Below are positions 43,105 to 53,733 of a stretch of 64,000 nt of DNA, in pieces. The stretch is from Hyphococcus sp. GTDB taxonomy: Bacteria > Pseudomonadota > Alphaproteobacteria > Caulobacterales > Parvularculaceae. Under the pieces are notes generated by a model. That model was not told the DNA's origin. It saw only the letters and a list, made by a program, of their open reading frames with translations, and searched no databases. Position 1 is the stretch's first letter. The number at the start of each line of letters is the position of its first letter. The stretch covers positions 62,001-126,000 of the forward strand of contig JAJFGF010000002.1 of the NCBI GenBank assembly GCA_021776245.1, read 5' to 3'. The translations under genes and the position numbers were made by a program.

Positions 43105-43140
43105 GATCATCGGTCGATTCCGTCTAGTTGCCCGATGATC
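43105..43140. repeat. Dispersed palindromic repeat C, copy 2
   Basis: GATCATCGG and CCGATGATC flank a loop nearly identical to that at 33218-33257. It touches the stop codon of the PilZ gene. Confidence 0.7.
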
Positions 43141-43754
43141 TAGCCGGACCGTTTGGCGTTTTCATCGGGGCATGCGACGAGCGCGTCCACGCTATCTGAT
43201 GATAAATCGGAGCCGGGAGGCAGGAATTGAATTCCATGAACCTCGCCATTGCTGTGAACGACTTTACCACGCATTTTACCCAGCGTGACAGTCGCGCCCA
43301 ATTCAATATCAGCCTTGCATTTAATTGCGGCGCCGGCCAGGGACATGTCTATAATATCACATTGCACAGTGCCCTCGCCAATATGGCATTCAATGTCCGC
43401 ATTAACCGATGCCGTGCGCGTGGTCGTGCGATATTCCGGACGCAATTCGGTGATCTCGTCCATTTGTTCCAGCTTTGGTTTTAGCATATCGGCGAGCATC
43501 GCGCGTTTTGTTTCGGTCATGTTGAATTTTACAGCAAAACCGCCGTCAAACAGACGTGAGACATTTCCTTCAAAACGTCTGCCGCCATATAGCTGGATCA
43601 CGATGCAATCATTAACATCGACCTCCAGGTCCGTATAAACCCCTACGCCGCCCGCTGATAAATCAAACACGAGACCTTCGCCGGCCGTCTGGTTGTTGAC
43701 GAGAATACGGGCGCTGATCTGAGTTTTGAGCCGGGGAAAATCCCGCCGTTCCAT
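43140..43754 (-). CDS. Tandem PilZ-domain protein
   Basis: A 204-residue protein from ATG 43754 with GGGA upstream. The first PilZ unit has ERRDFPRLKTQ and FDLSAGGVGV, covering the Arg-rich and (D/N)xSxxG motifs that bind cyclic di-GMP. The second unit (residues about 105-190) has RPEYRTTTR and DIIDMSLAGAAI and is partly degenerate. It is probably a cytosolic c-di-GMP receptor. A GTG at 43778 would add eight residues. Confidence 0.82.
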   Translation of the reverse strand: MERRDFPRLKTQISARILVNNQTAGEGLVFDLSAGGVGVYTDLEVDVNDCIVIQLYGGRRFEGNVSRLFDGGFAVKFNMTETKRAMLADMLKPKLEQMDEITELRPEYRTTTRTASVNADIECHIGEGTVQCDIIDMSLAGAAIKCKADIELGATVTLGKMRGKVVHSNGEVHGIQFLPPGSDLSSDSVDALVACPDENAKRSG

Positions 43755-44267
43755 ACTGCAATTCCCATTACTTAGCACCCTTTTTATACGACCACCGGTT
43801 TAGCGGAGCTTTATCGACATCGCCTGAACATGTTATGATAAAACTGATTAAACAGTAATATCTATTATTAACTATTAAAATTCAATGGATGGGAAGTACG
43901 GAAGAAATGCAGGTGAATATTATAGTTCCGGCAATGGACGTCTCTGTTTGCATCGGCCTGTACACAGCCCCGAGACGTTATTGAAAACAGCGCACGCGAC
44001 GCCATATTTTCGAGATTTTTCGAGGCTTTGTGCAGTCAGCCGCCGTCCTGCATAGCCTTCATCAAGCTGACCTGCTCAAAGGCTCGCATGCGACTTTGGT
44101 TTGCGACTTCAAACTGTTCGAACGAATTTGATCGAATGGCTGACGCGCCGCCGCCAACGATCAACAGGAAAGCATTTATCCGCCGGAAAGACAGCTCGCC
44201 GGCGCCGGCATTGCCGCTGTTGAAATTGGGCCCGCAAATCGCAAAATTAGCCGGGAGGATACTGAGC

Positions 44268-44447
44268 CTCCTGCGCATTGCGGCCAACAAGGATTTCGAC
44301 CAGGTTCTCTGCCTTGTTCAATCAGGCAAATTGGCGATACATATCGATCGGACCTGTTCATTGGAACAAACTGCCGACGCGCTGCGCTGTTTCAGCGAGG
44401 CGAAAGCCGGCGGCAAAATCGTGATTGCTGTCGATGGCGATCGTTGA
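44268..44447 (+). pseudogene. 3' remnant of a zinc-type alcohol dehydrogenase gene
   Basis: The frame reads KDFDQVLCLVQSGKLAIHID, then CSLEQTADALRCFSEAKAGG and KIVIAV. This is the C-terminus of MDR-family NAD(P)-dependent dehydrogenases. No cofactor-binding or catalytic part precedes it; the bases before it (43779-44267) look random. It lies 30 bp before the methyltransferase gene. Confidence 0.7.
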
Positions 44448-44477
44448 ATTTCATCGCGCTGTTTACAGGGGACAATA

Positions 44478-45290
44478 GTGACCAAAACCACAAGCGAGTT
44501 CACAGGCGACATTCCGGAAAATTACGATCAGCGGCTGGGCCCGATCATTTTCGCGCCTTACGCCAATGATATTGCGCGGCGCGCGGGAGCGCTAAAGCCC
44601 GCGCGGGTTCTTGAACTTGCCGCCGGCACCGGCATTGTCAGCCGCAAACTAAAAGATGCGCTTGGTCCTGATGCGCATTTGACCGTGACCGATCTGAACG
44701 CGCCGATGCTGGAGGTCGCGAAGGCAAAATTCCGCGACGGTGAGAATGCAGCCTTTCAGACAGCAGACGCCATGAAGCTCGATTTTCCCGATGATTTCTT
44801 TGATCTGATTGTCTGCCAGTTTGGCGTGATGTTCTTTCCCGATAAAATTGCGTCTTTCGGTGAGGCGGTGCGGGTTTTGCGCCCCGGCGGCGCCTATCTT
44901 TTTAGCTGTTGGGGTTCCCTTTCGGAAAATCCGTTTGCACAGATCGCGCAAGGCGCTTCAGAAAAGTTCTTTTCCGAAAATCCGCCGGGATTTTACCGCA
45001 TCCCGTTTTCATACCCGGATCCGGATGCAGTCAGAAAAGATTTGCTGGAGGCTGGTTTTGATGATGTGCAACATGAGACGATTGAATTTCAAAAAACAGT
45101 GCCGGACTGGAGGCATTTCTCTCATGGGGTGGTTTTTGGCAATCCACTGATCGATGAAATTAAGAGTCGCGGCGGCGTCGATGCCAATGACGTTGCGCGC
45201 GCTGTTGAAAATGGCTTGCGCAAGGAATTTGGCCCGGAACCATCGTCAATGCCGCTTAAAGCAACAATCTTTAAGGGCCGCTCGCCTTAG
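44478..45290 (+). CDS. Class I SAM-dependent methyltransferase
   Basis: A 270-residue methyltransferase of the UbiE/methyltransferase-11 type. Motifs: RVLELAAGTGIVSRKL, LTVTDLNAPMLEVAKAKF, FDLIVCQFGVMFFPD, VLRPGGAYLFSCW. GTG 44478 follows AGGGGAC. The substrate is unknown. The neighbouring dehydrogenase remnant gives no functional hint. Confidence 0.88.
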   Translation: MTKTTSEFTGDIPENYDQRLGPIIFAPYANDIARRAGALKPARVLELAAGTGIVSRKLKDALGPDAHLTVTDLNAPMLEVAKAKFRDGENAAFQTADAMKLDFPDDFFDLIVCQFGVMFFPDKIASFGEAVRVLRPGGAYLFSCWGSLSENPFAQIAQGASEKFFSENPPGFYRIPFSYPDPDAVRKDLLEAGFDDVQHETIEFQKTVPDWRHFSHGVVFGNPLIDEIKSRGGVDANDVARAVENGLRKEFGPEPSSMPLKATIFKGRSP

Positions 45291-46070
45291 ACTTGAGGGG
45301 CGGCGGCGATCGGCGTTGCCGGGATGAATTCTTCGGTTTGGGTCATGGCCGTTGCGCGAAGCGAATTCACCTCGGACATAATCGCGTTTGCAATCGGCGC
45401 AGCCGCCGCAAAACCGGTGACGGTCTCTGCTACCTAATAACATCGGCGCCGATCAGTCGAATTGGGGATTAATCAGCGCCTGACCGGGAAAACCAGTGAT
45501 TTTTTCCCCTTTAAATCACACGGTTTCAATGGCTTACTATCAGGTGCGGTATAGGCGGCGATCAACGCTGACTGAATCGGCGAATCCCGTTAGCAGGCGC
45601 CAATAAGGGATTCGACGTTTTTCCGAATTTGTTTCAGCGGCGTAAACCAAAACTTGAGCTGCATGAATGCGTTGCGCGTTGAAAGGCTATTGATTGAGTT
45701 GAAGGTTTGGATTTGGAGGCATTGAAACGCCATGAGCCAGACTGAATTTTGCAGATTTTCGTCGCCGAGCGGAGACGTTTATGTTGTGTTGCCTGCACGG
45801 ACGAGAACTTCCGAAATGCCCGAAGAGATCTCGCGGCGCAAAAAATTCCGGCCTAAATTTTCGGACCTCTTGAAAAAACTGTCGTTCAGATCGCATCGAT
45901 CGCCCGAAGCATAACTATTAATTCGATCAGCGTAGGTAAGACGCCCGGCGAAATCAGCCGCGCTTTATCATTTTCGCAGCGTCCGTGACGCGTCGCGCCA
46001 TTCAGCCCGGCAGCCGCAGGCTCGTCGCCCTTGAACAGGCGCCGCCGCTTGCTAAACCAAACCTCGCTCC
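45291..46070. other. Gene-poor stretch with coding-like scraps
   Basis: On the minus strand 45287-45433 reads as an Ala-rich tail (FAAAAPIANAIMSEVNSLRA, ending in a stop) without a start. On the plus strand 45732-45914 is a 60-codon frame (MSQTEFCRFSSPSGDVYVVL, RRKKFRPKFSDLLKKLSF) that could be a small protein but lacks support. I see no other feature. Confidence 0.3.
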
Positions 46071-46191
46071 ATCTCGTTTTATCTTGGGATGCAAATTCAC
46101 CGGCTCTGTCGCATAAGCGCCGATCCAGCGCTCATGATTGGGGTTGACCGAAAGGGCGTTCAGATAAGTCCAGCGTTGGCGGCCGGCCGGC
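46071..46191 (-). pseudogene. ArsR-family gene fragment
   Basis: The translation GRQRWTYLNALSVNPNHERW then IGAYATEPVNL matches the C-terminal half of the intact ArsR regulator at 54202-54534 (GRQRWNYLNALPIKRIHDRW). The DNA is similar over about 120 bases. The DNA-binding half is missing and an unrelated N-terminal extension is fused to it. Confidence 0.8.
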
Positions 46192-46478
46192 GTAATTGCC
46201 GGTAAATATAGAAATGCGCCTCGCGCGTGTTCATCAAGTATTGACATGATCAGGCGGCGCGGCTGGCAACATTTAGCGCTACGCAACAAGGCGCTGATTA
46301 CTTTCAGAGCAGTTTCAAAGCGCTGTTAACTATTCGCGTCTAGGTTGTATTTTATGACGCATCCTTTCGACGCTCCCATGAACCGAATTCGGCGAGACAA
46401 TGACCCCAGGGCCATTGCGGCGCGTTGCGTTGCGCCTGAGCAAACGCCTGGGCGGATCGGGAATTGAATTTGTCCGGG

Positions 46479-47228
46479 ATGAGAACCCACGCCGCAATGT
46501 TCCGATATCTGGCTGTCTTCGCCTGGGTGGTTTCCTTCGCGACGCCGGCGCATGGCGGCGACAATAATATCGTTCAATGGCAGACGACGAATGTTCAGGC
46601 GCTTAGGGGATTTGATTACGAGCTTGGCAGCAAGCAGCGGACGATCATGACAATAGAGCACGCCAATCGCTGGACATATGGCGATTTTTATATGTTTGCG
46701 GATCTGACTTTTCCTGATCAAGGTCAGTTCTTTTTTTATGTTGAGCCGACGCTTCGGTTTTCGCTTGGTAAGATCGCCGGTCGCGATCTCACTTTCGGCG
46801 TCGTTAAGGATGTCTATCTGGCGGTAAACGCCGAATTGCCTAAAGCCGCCCGCGTGCGCCTGCTTGCCGGTGTGTCCGCAGATCTCGATCTTCCGGGATT
46901 TAAGTTCTTCAAAGTCAATATGCTTTCCCGCGATAATCTAGCTTTGCCGGGAAGCACCTATCAGCTGACCGTGGTGTGGAAGCGGCCCTTTCAGATTGGC
47001 AAGGCGCGATTCCTCGTTGAGGGATTTGCCGATTTTGCCGGGCATGAGGATATCGCTGTCGCCAATCAACTGATCGTACCGCGGTTTCTGCTGGACGCTG
47101 GATCGCTGGTCGGCGGCGCGGAAAACAAACTCTTTGTCGGTGTCGAATGGCAATATTGGCGCAACAAATTTGGCGTCTCGGGCGTTACAGAGTCGGCACC
47201 GCAAATTCAAATCAAATGGGTATTTTGA
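46479..47228 (+). CDS. Tsx/OmpK-like outer-membrane channel
   Basis: A 249-residue protein with a signal peptide (FRYLAVFAWVVSFATPAHG) and a 12-strand-type barrel. The mature start NNIVQWQTTNVQALRG, then FADLTFPDQGQFFFYVEPTL and the C-terminal QIQIKWVF fit the Tsx/OmpK nucleoside-channel family. The start may be ATG 46479 or 46497. It heads a signalling operon, 9 bp before the CHASE gene, so the channel may admit the ligand sensed by the kinases (inference). Confidence 0.8.
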   Translation: MRTHAAMFRYLAVFAWVVSFATPAHGGDNNIVQWQTTNVQALRGFDYELGSKQRTIMTIEHANRWTYGDFYMFADLTFPDQGQFFFYVEPTLRFSLGKIAGRDLTFGVVKDVYLAVNAELPKAARVRLLAGVSADLDLPGFKFFKVNMLSRDNLALPGSTYQLTVVWKRPFQIGKARFLVEGFADFAGHEDIAVANQLIVPRFLLDAGSLVGGAENKLFVGVEWQYWRNKFGVSGVTESAPQIQIKWVF

Positions 47229-47237
47229 GGTAACGTT

Positions 47238-48302
47238 ATGACCGCAGCATTCGCAGATGATCTGCTGAACAAAAAGCAAAGCATCAAGCGTTCGGCAAGA
47301 TTACATTGGATTCACTGGTTCGTCGTCGGGTTTTCACTTTTTCTAACGCTGATGGCGTGGAGCATTTCGAAGCAGGCGATCAAAGAAAAAGTCGCAATAC
47401 AATTCGATCGTCAGGCTGTTCAAGCTGCAGAGCTGATTACCGAGCGGATGCGAAAATACGAAGATGTGTTGTGGGGCGGCGTTGCGGCGATTCAGGCGTT
47501 GGGCGGGGACGTCTCGGTGCGGGACTGGCGGATATATGCCGACAGCTTGCGGATTGAAGACAAATATCCTGGCATAAACGGCATCGGCGTTATTCATTTT
47601 GTGCCGCCGGATGAAATGAAGGCGTATCTCGCTGAGCAGCGGCTTTATCGGCCCAACTATTCCGTGCACCCGCCTCACAACAGAAATGAATTCTGGCCGA
47701 TTACCTATATCGAACCGGTCGCTGTCAATTCTGCAGCGGTGGGTCTGGACATGGCTCATGAAGCAAATCGCTACCTGGCGGCGGTGAGCGCGCGCGATAC
47801 CGGCGCCGCGCGGATCACTGGCCCCATCACGCTGGTTCAAGACGCAAACAAAACGCCGGGATTTCTCTTTTATGCGCCCTATTATGAAGGCGGTGCGTTA
47901 AATGGCGAGGCGGAGCGCAAGCGCCGCTTTTCCGGGCTGGTATACGCCCCATTCGTGGTGAAGAAATTACTGGAAGGTACGCTGGCAAAGGATAAACGCC
48001 TGGTGGGCATCAGGATAACCGACGGCGATTTGGTGCTGTACGATGAAAATCGGGTTGATGTTGAGGATTATGATCCAGACCCGCTTTATCGAAAAACATT
48101 TGAGCTGGATTTATATGGGAGGACCTGGGCTTTGGATATCAGAAGCGCACTCTCCTTCAGACAGGCGACCAAAGCCAATGAACCAATCGTTATTCTGGCC
48201 GGCGGCATTTTTATCGATGCGCTTTTATTAACGCTCTTTATTCTCCTCGCGGATTCGAATCGGCGCGCCTTTGATTTCATCAACAAGATTGCGACTGAGT
48301 AG
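47238..48302 (+). CDS. CHASE-domain membrane sensor without output domain
   Basis: A 354-residue protein with two membrane helices (IHWFVVGFSLFLTLMAW near 25-42 and IVILAGGIFIDALLLTLFILL near 318-338). Between them lies a periplasmic CHASE domain, with YPGINGIGVIHFVPP, NEFWPITYIEP and LGLD-like VGLDMA. After the second helix only about 15 residues remain, so there is no kinase or cyclase domain. It may work as a co-receptor for the hybrid kinase two genes downstream, which also has a CHASE domain. ATG 47238 follows GAGGTAAC. Confidence 0.85.
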   Translation: MTAAFADDLLNKKQSIKRSARLHWIHWFVVGFSLFLTLMAWSISKQAIKEKVAIQFDRQAVQAAELITERMRKYEDVLWGGVAAIQALGGDVSVRDWRIYADSLRIEDKYPGINGIGVIHFVPPDEMKAYLAEQRLYRPNYSVHPPHNRNEFWPITYIEPVAVNSAAVGLDMAHEANRYLAAVSARDTGAARITGPITLVQDANKTPGFLFYAPYYEGGALNGEAERKRRFSGLVYAPFVVKKLLEGTLAKDKRLVGIRITDGDLVLYDENRVDVEDYDPDPLYRKTFELDLYGRTWALDIRSALSFRQATKANEPIVILAGGIFIDALLLTLFILLADSNRRAFDFINKIATE

Positions 48303-48316
48303 TGCAGGGGGAAGCG

Positions 48317-48805
48317 GTGCGCTGTATTTTATCCTTTTTCGCTCTGATGTTTGCACTCGCGGCGCCGGTCCCGGCTCTGGCGATCGACGTAACGCCTTCG
48401 GACAATTTCAATATATTGACTGGCGTCGTTGCGGATTTGCAGGCGATCCGGCGGGTGCGGCAGGTTACGGCGCCGGTTAGCATGCCGATGCGCGACAGCA
48501 GTGCGACGCCCACTGATGTGTATGAACAAGTCCACACGCTTGCGGCAAAACTGCTCGAACTGCGCAATAAATTAACCAATGCCCCGCTGAGTCATACGAC
48601 CGCTCTCGACAGGCTGGAAAGGCGGGCAATTCCTGCTGATGTGCATGAATTGTTGAAACATGTGCAGGCAATGGCGATTGAGATCAGGCGTCTGGAAGCC
48701 GTTCCGGCGGAAGACGGCGAAGCGTTTGCGCAATTCGGAAAAACGCCGACGGAAGTTTATCGCCTGGCTGTGAAGGCAGTGGCGCTCGCGGATAGTTTGC
48801 TGTGA
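48317..48805 (+). CDS. Exported helical protein of the signalling operon
   Basis: A 162-residue protein from GTG 48317 behind AGGGGGAAG. Signal peptide CILSFFALMFALAAPVPALA is followed by a helical mature part with internally similar units (TPTDVYEQVHTLAAKLLELR, IPADVHELLKHVQAMAIEIR, TPTEVYRLAVKAVALADSLL). The three (T/I)P(T/A)(D/E)V(Y/H) units suggest a repeat of helical hairpins. It is likely periplasmic, and the stop overlaps the kinase start (GTGA). Function is unknown; a ligand-binding or sensor-accessory role fits the context. Confidence 0.72.
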   Translation: MRCILSFFALMFALAAPVPALAIDVTPSDNFNILTGVVADLQAIRRVRQVTAPVSMPMRDSSATPTDVYEQVHTLAAKLLELRNKLTNAPLSHTTALDRLERRAIPADVHELLKHVQAMAIEIRRLEAVPAEDGEAFAQFGKTPTEVYRLAVKAVALADSLL

Positions 48806-51800
48806 CGATATCGCCGAACAGCATATACGACAATCTGATCAAACTTCTGGTCATCGCAGCGGCGTATTTTCTGGCCGCAAGGCTGTCGCCGCTGCTGGCG
48901 ATCGAAAACGGCTTGATTTCTCCCATATGGCCGGCGGCCGGCGTCGCGCTCGCGGGTATATTGTTATTTGGTTACCGCATCACGCCCGGCATTTTTCTGG
49001 GCGCATTCGCAGCGAATTTTTTCACCAATATAGCTGCAGCGGGAAATTCCATAACGATTCAGTCGCTCAGCGTTACCTGCGCCATCGCAATCGGCGCGAC
49101 GTTGCAGGCAATTGTCAGCGCTTATTTAATTCGGCGCGTGGTCAAACAGCCCGGCGCCCTGGAGGATGAAAAGGATATCGGCAAGATATTGCTGTTTGGC
49201 GGCCCCATCGGGTGTACCGTGAACGCAACCCTGGGACCGCTGGTATTGACGGCTGCGGGAATATTGTCGCCGGAATCATATCTTGCGAACTGGGCTATCT
49301 GGTGGTTCGGAGATGCTGTCGGCGCGATCCTGTTTGCGCCGCTGATTTTGTTTCTGGCCCAATGGAAAACCGGCGCCGTCGCCGCGAGGAAGCTCTCTGT
49401 TGCTGTTCCGGTACTGACGATGTTTGCAGTCGTTATTACTGTGTTCTTCAATGTGAACAAAGCCGAAAGCAAATCGCAGCAACAGGTTTTCAGCGAGATG
49501 GCGCAGCATGAGGCTGATAATTTCCTGGCGCGCTTTCACAGCGACCTGGAGTTACTCCATTCCATTGACGCCTTTATGAGGGCGTCTGACAGTGTTAATC
49601 GGCAGGAGTTTATCGAATTCACACGATTTGAGATCAATGCGAGGCCGGTCATTCGCGCCCTGGAGTGGATACCGCGCATACGTCACTCTGAAAAACAGAG
49701 TTTTGAAGCGCGCGCGATAGAAGACGGATATCGCAATTTCCGCATTGTTGAGAAATCAGACGCCGGCTGGGCGCCAGCCGCCAGGCGTGACGAGTATTTC
49801 CCGGTTTATTATATCAATCCGTTTACGGAAAATGAAAATGCGCTTGGTTTCGATCTTGGTTCAAATCCGGAGCGCCTGGTCGCGCTGCAGGCGGCGAGAG
49901 ACTCAGGCCAGCCGATCGCCACTGCAACCGTCAAACTGGTGCAGGCGGCCGATGAACAAAACGGATTTCTGGTTTTTCGCCCGGTCTACGCGACGTCAGC
50001 GCCGGTCGATACGCTCTTTGAACGCCGCGAACATCTCGTTGGCTTTGCGCTCGGCGTCTTTGATATCGCGGGCATGATCAATTCTGCGCTCGGTGACGTC
50101 ACCAATAGGGGGATGAATCTTTATATTTACGACAACTATCTATTAGGAGAGAAGGAATCGCTGTTCGGCGCGCGCTCAACAGCGCCATACGCATATGACG
50201 CAATCGTCGATCTTGCCGGCCGTCAATGGACGCTGGAATTTACCCCGACGACGGCCTATTTACAAAATAATGCGGGTTGGCGCGCCTGGACCATTTTGAT
50301 TGGCGGGCTCGCCTTTACCGCATTTTTTCAAGCATTTTTGCTTGTCATCACCGCGAGAACGGAAATCGTCAAACGGCTGGTTGAGGCGAGAACCAGGGAT
50401 CTGCGCAGGAGCGAGGAGCGTTTTGCAGTCGCTGCGCAGGGCGCCAGCGTTGGAATTTGGGACTGGATTGACGTGAACGGCGAAGCGGAGTGGTGGTCCG
50501 ACCAGTTTTACCGGCTGCTCGGCTATGAGCCGATGGAAATTGAGGCCTCGCTCGACGGATTTAGTAACCTTCTGCATACCGAGGATCGGGAGCGCGCTTT
50601 CGCCGCTATCAACGCCCATTTGACGGACCGCATGCCGTTTCGTGTGGAATATCGCCTGCGTTGCAAGGACGGAACTTATCGTTGGTTTTTGGGAACCGGA
50701 CAGGCAATCTGGGGCGCGGCTGGGCAGCCGCGCCGCATGATCGGTTCGATCATGGACATTCATGAACGCAAGAAAGCGGAGACGATGAAGAACGAATTCG
50801 TCTCAACCGTTTCCCATGAGTTAAGAACGCCGATGACGTCGATCATGGGCGCGATCAGCCTTGTGCGATCTGGAAAATTCGGGGACATCGGCGACAGGGC
50901 CGCCGAGCTGTTAAAGATCGCTTCGACCAACGGCGACCGGCTGGTCAGGCTGATCAACGATATTCTGGATATTGAAAAAATTGAGGCGGGCAAGATTGAA
51001 CTGGAACGCCGGCCGCTTAGCGTGACGCAACTCATCGCCGACGCTATTGACCAGAACAACGCATTCGTCAGGGCGTATGACGCCCAATTGCGATATCGCG
51101 AAGAAGATAGCGGCGCTTTCATTTCAGCCGATCCCGACAGGATGATGCAGGTGCTGACCAATCTGATTTCGAACGCTGCGAAGTTTTCCGGAAAAGGCGG
51201 CGTAATAGAAATCGGGACGCGCGTGGAAAACGAAATTGTCAGAATTTCCGTGACAGACAACGGCCCGGGCATTCCGCAGGAAAAACTTGGCGCCATTTTT
51301 CATCGTTTCGTCCAGATCGACAGCGCCGATAATCGGGTCAATCAGGGCACGGGACTGGGCCTGTCTATCGCTTCGGCGATTGTTGATGCGCATGGCGGCT
51401 GGCTGCAGGTTGAAAGTGAAGTCGGCGTTGGAACGACATTTACAATAAAGCTGGCCAGCGCCAGCAGGCCGGTCCTGGAGAAAGACGGCGAAACCAGGAC
51501 GCATGCACCGCCGGACGTGTCGTCTGAGCGCAAAAATATCCTGCATATTGAAGACGATCACGACACTGTAGCGCTGCTGCAACATTTGATGTCGGATGCC
51601 GCCGAAATTATCGCTGCGCCGAGCACGACCGCCGCGCAAACGCTCTTGCGGTATCAGTCATTTGATCTTGTTGTGCTTGATCTCAACCTTGCCGACGAGC
51701 GCGGCGAAACAATCATCGCGTTTCTGGAGACATTTGCCGGGCCGACGCCGCCGCTCATTATTTACTCCGTCGAAGATGTTTCGAACCGGCGCCTGCCTGA

Positions 51801-51901
51801 ATTCGTCTGCGGCGCCTATATCAAATCGCGCATCTCACCGGACGCATTGCGGGAAAAACTCCTGGCGGCGCTTGAAATCCGCGAAACACGGGAGGCTGCA
51901 C

Positions 51902-51909
<8 letters not shown>
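48802..51909 (+). CDS. MASE1-CHASE-PAS hybrid histidine kinase
   Basis: A 1035-residue sensor kinase. Order: MASE1 membrane domain (about 10-215; ISPIWPAAGVALAGILLFGYR), CHASE (about 240-480; RALEWIPRI, YYINPFTENENALGFDL), a membrane helix, PAS (about 540-655; WDWIDVNGEAEWWSDQFYRL), HisKA with SHELRTPM (His near 671), HATPase with NLISNAAKF and GTGLGLSIA, and a C-terminal receiver from about 912 with IEDDHD and VLDLNL (Asp near 959). GTG 48802 overlaps the preceding stop. It likely passes phosphate through its receiver to the HPt protein encoded downstream. Confidence 0.93.
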
Positions 51910-52285
<376 letters not shown>

Positions 52286-52470
52286 CGGGAAATCACCCCC
52301 GGGCCCATCGCAATCGTCCGAAAAGTCGCGACAATCGGCGATTTGCGCCTTGTCCATGCGGCTTTTTTAACGAAATGGAGATACACCGATAGGTAGTATC
52401 CGTTAACCACGTTCCGTAATCAAAGTGCTGTTGCCGTGGCGTTAGCGGGCAATTTGCGGAGTACTGTTTT

Positions 52471-53733
52471 ATGCTGGCGGACAAGCAGCAATATTTTGTC
52501 GCGATGGTCGATGACGATGCGTTGTTCATAGAACGCGTCGCGCAAATGTTTGAGGAAGATCCCACCATCAGGCTGTTCCCGTCGAACAATTATACTGAGC
52601 TGACGGATATTCTTGAGCGCGAGGCCATTGATTGTATCGTCGTGGATTATGATCTCGGCGACGATAACGGGTTTCGCATTGTAGAAAACATTCGCGCCTC
52701 TATGGAAAAGTCGCCGCCAATGATCATGCTGACGGGCGGCGGCGGCGAACGAACGGCCATCAAGGCCTTTCGCAGCGGATTGAGCGACTATATACCAAAA
52801 CGCAATCTATCCGTGAATGAACTTATATCGGCGGTGAAGCGCGCAATCGCGGGCAACCGAAATAACCGGGCTTCAGATCAAAAATCGCTGCATATGGGCG
52901 ACGCCGCTGACTATGACGGGGCGACCGGGTTTTACAGCCGCGCCTTTATCGGACGCTGCCTTGCCGATTTGAAAAGCAGCGGCGCCAATCCCTATGGCGT
53001 CGTGATTGTCAGGATAGCGCATTTTCAGGAAATCAAGCGGCAATACGGGTTGGCGATCAGCGACCAGGTGTTTCGCGCCTTTGTTCTTAAACTCCGGGAA
53101 ACAACCAGAGACGGCGATATTTGGGGCCGGATTACCGACGCGTCCTTTATCGGCATCAATCGAAAGGGAGTGACAAGCCAGGCGCTCGGCAAAGCCTGTG
53201 AACGTCTCAGCAAACAATTGGCAATCCAGTTTGAGCGAGCCGACGTTCGTTTGCAGATAAAACCGGCAATCGGCGCTGCACTCTCCGGCAACGATACAAA
53301 TGACGCGCGCGCCATCGTCAAGCGCGCGACGCAGGCGGCCAAAAAATGCGAGAGCGCGGCAAAAGATTTTGTTTTCGATTTTGAAAATGACGCCGGAAAT
53401 CCGCAACCGTCAGCACCGGACAGCGAAAATACGCAAACAGACCGAGTTAATGTCGGCCTTGCGGATCGCCGCCGTGAAACCAGGCGGCGTGTCCTGAAAA
53501 AAGGTCACATTCTGAGCGACAGTCCGATGGTGTCGATCGATTGTATCGTCAGAAACCTTTCGAAACACGGCGCGGCGCTGCGGTTTTCTGATTATTATGG
53601 ATTGCCGCAGAAATTCACAATGAAGATTGTCGGAGACGGCGGCTATCGCCCTGTTGCGCTGCGCTGGCAGTCGGGTCAGGACGCGGGCGTTGAATATCTC
53701 GATGTCCCCAAAGAGGACGCCGCAGATGAATGA
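52471..53733 (+). CDS. REC-degenerate GGDEF-PilZ regulator
   Basis: A 420-residue protein. Residues 8-128 are a receiver (AMVDDDALFIERV, CIVVDYDLGDD with Asp59). Residues about 150-315 have a GGDEF-like fold, but the signature is replaced by GRITDASF, so it should not make c-di-GMP. Residues about 330-415 form a PilZ domain with RRRETRRRVLKKG and DCIVRNLSKHGAAL. It probably reads both phosphorylation and c-di-GMP. ATG 52471 follows GGAG. The HPt gene overlaps its end by eight bases. Confidence 0.87.
   Translation: MLADKQQYFVAMVDDDALFIERVAQMFEEDPTIRLFPSNNYTELTDILEREAIDCIVVDYDLGDDNGFRIVENIRASMEKSPPMIMLTGGGGERTAIKAFRSGLSDYIPKRNLSVNELISAVKRAIAGNRNNRASDQKSLHMGDAADYDGATGFYSRAFIGRCLADLKSSGANPYGVVIVRIAHFQEIKRQYGLAISDQVFRAFVLKLRETTRDGDIWGRITDASFIGINRKGVTSQALGKACERLSKQLAIQFERADVRLQIKPAIGAALSGNDTNDARAIVKRATQAAKKCESAAKDFVFDFENDAGNPQPSAPDSENTQTDRVNVGLADRRRETRRRVLKKGHILSDSPMVSIDCIVRNLSKHGAALRFSDYYGLPQKFTMKIVGDGGYRPVALRWQSGQDAGVEYLDVPKEDAADE

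Noticed and set aside
42620-43138. Plus-strand open frame of 172 codons.
   Set aside because: Residue composition is Arg/Cys-rich and random-like, it runs through repeat C, and no family or ribosome binding site supports it.
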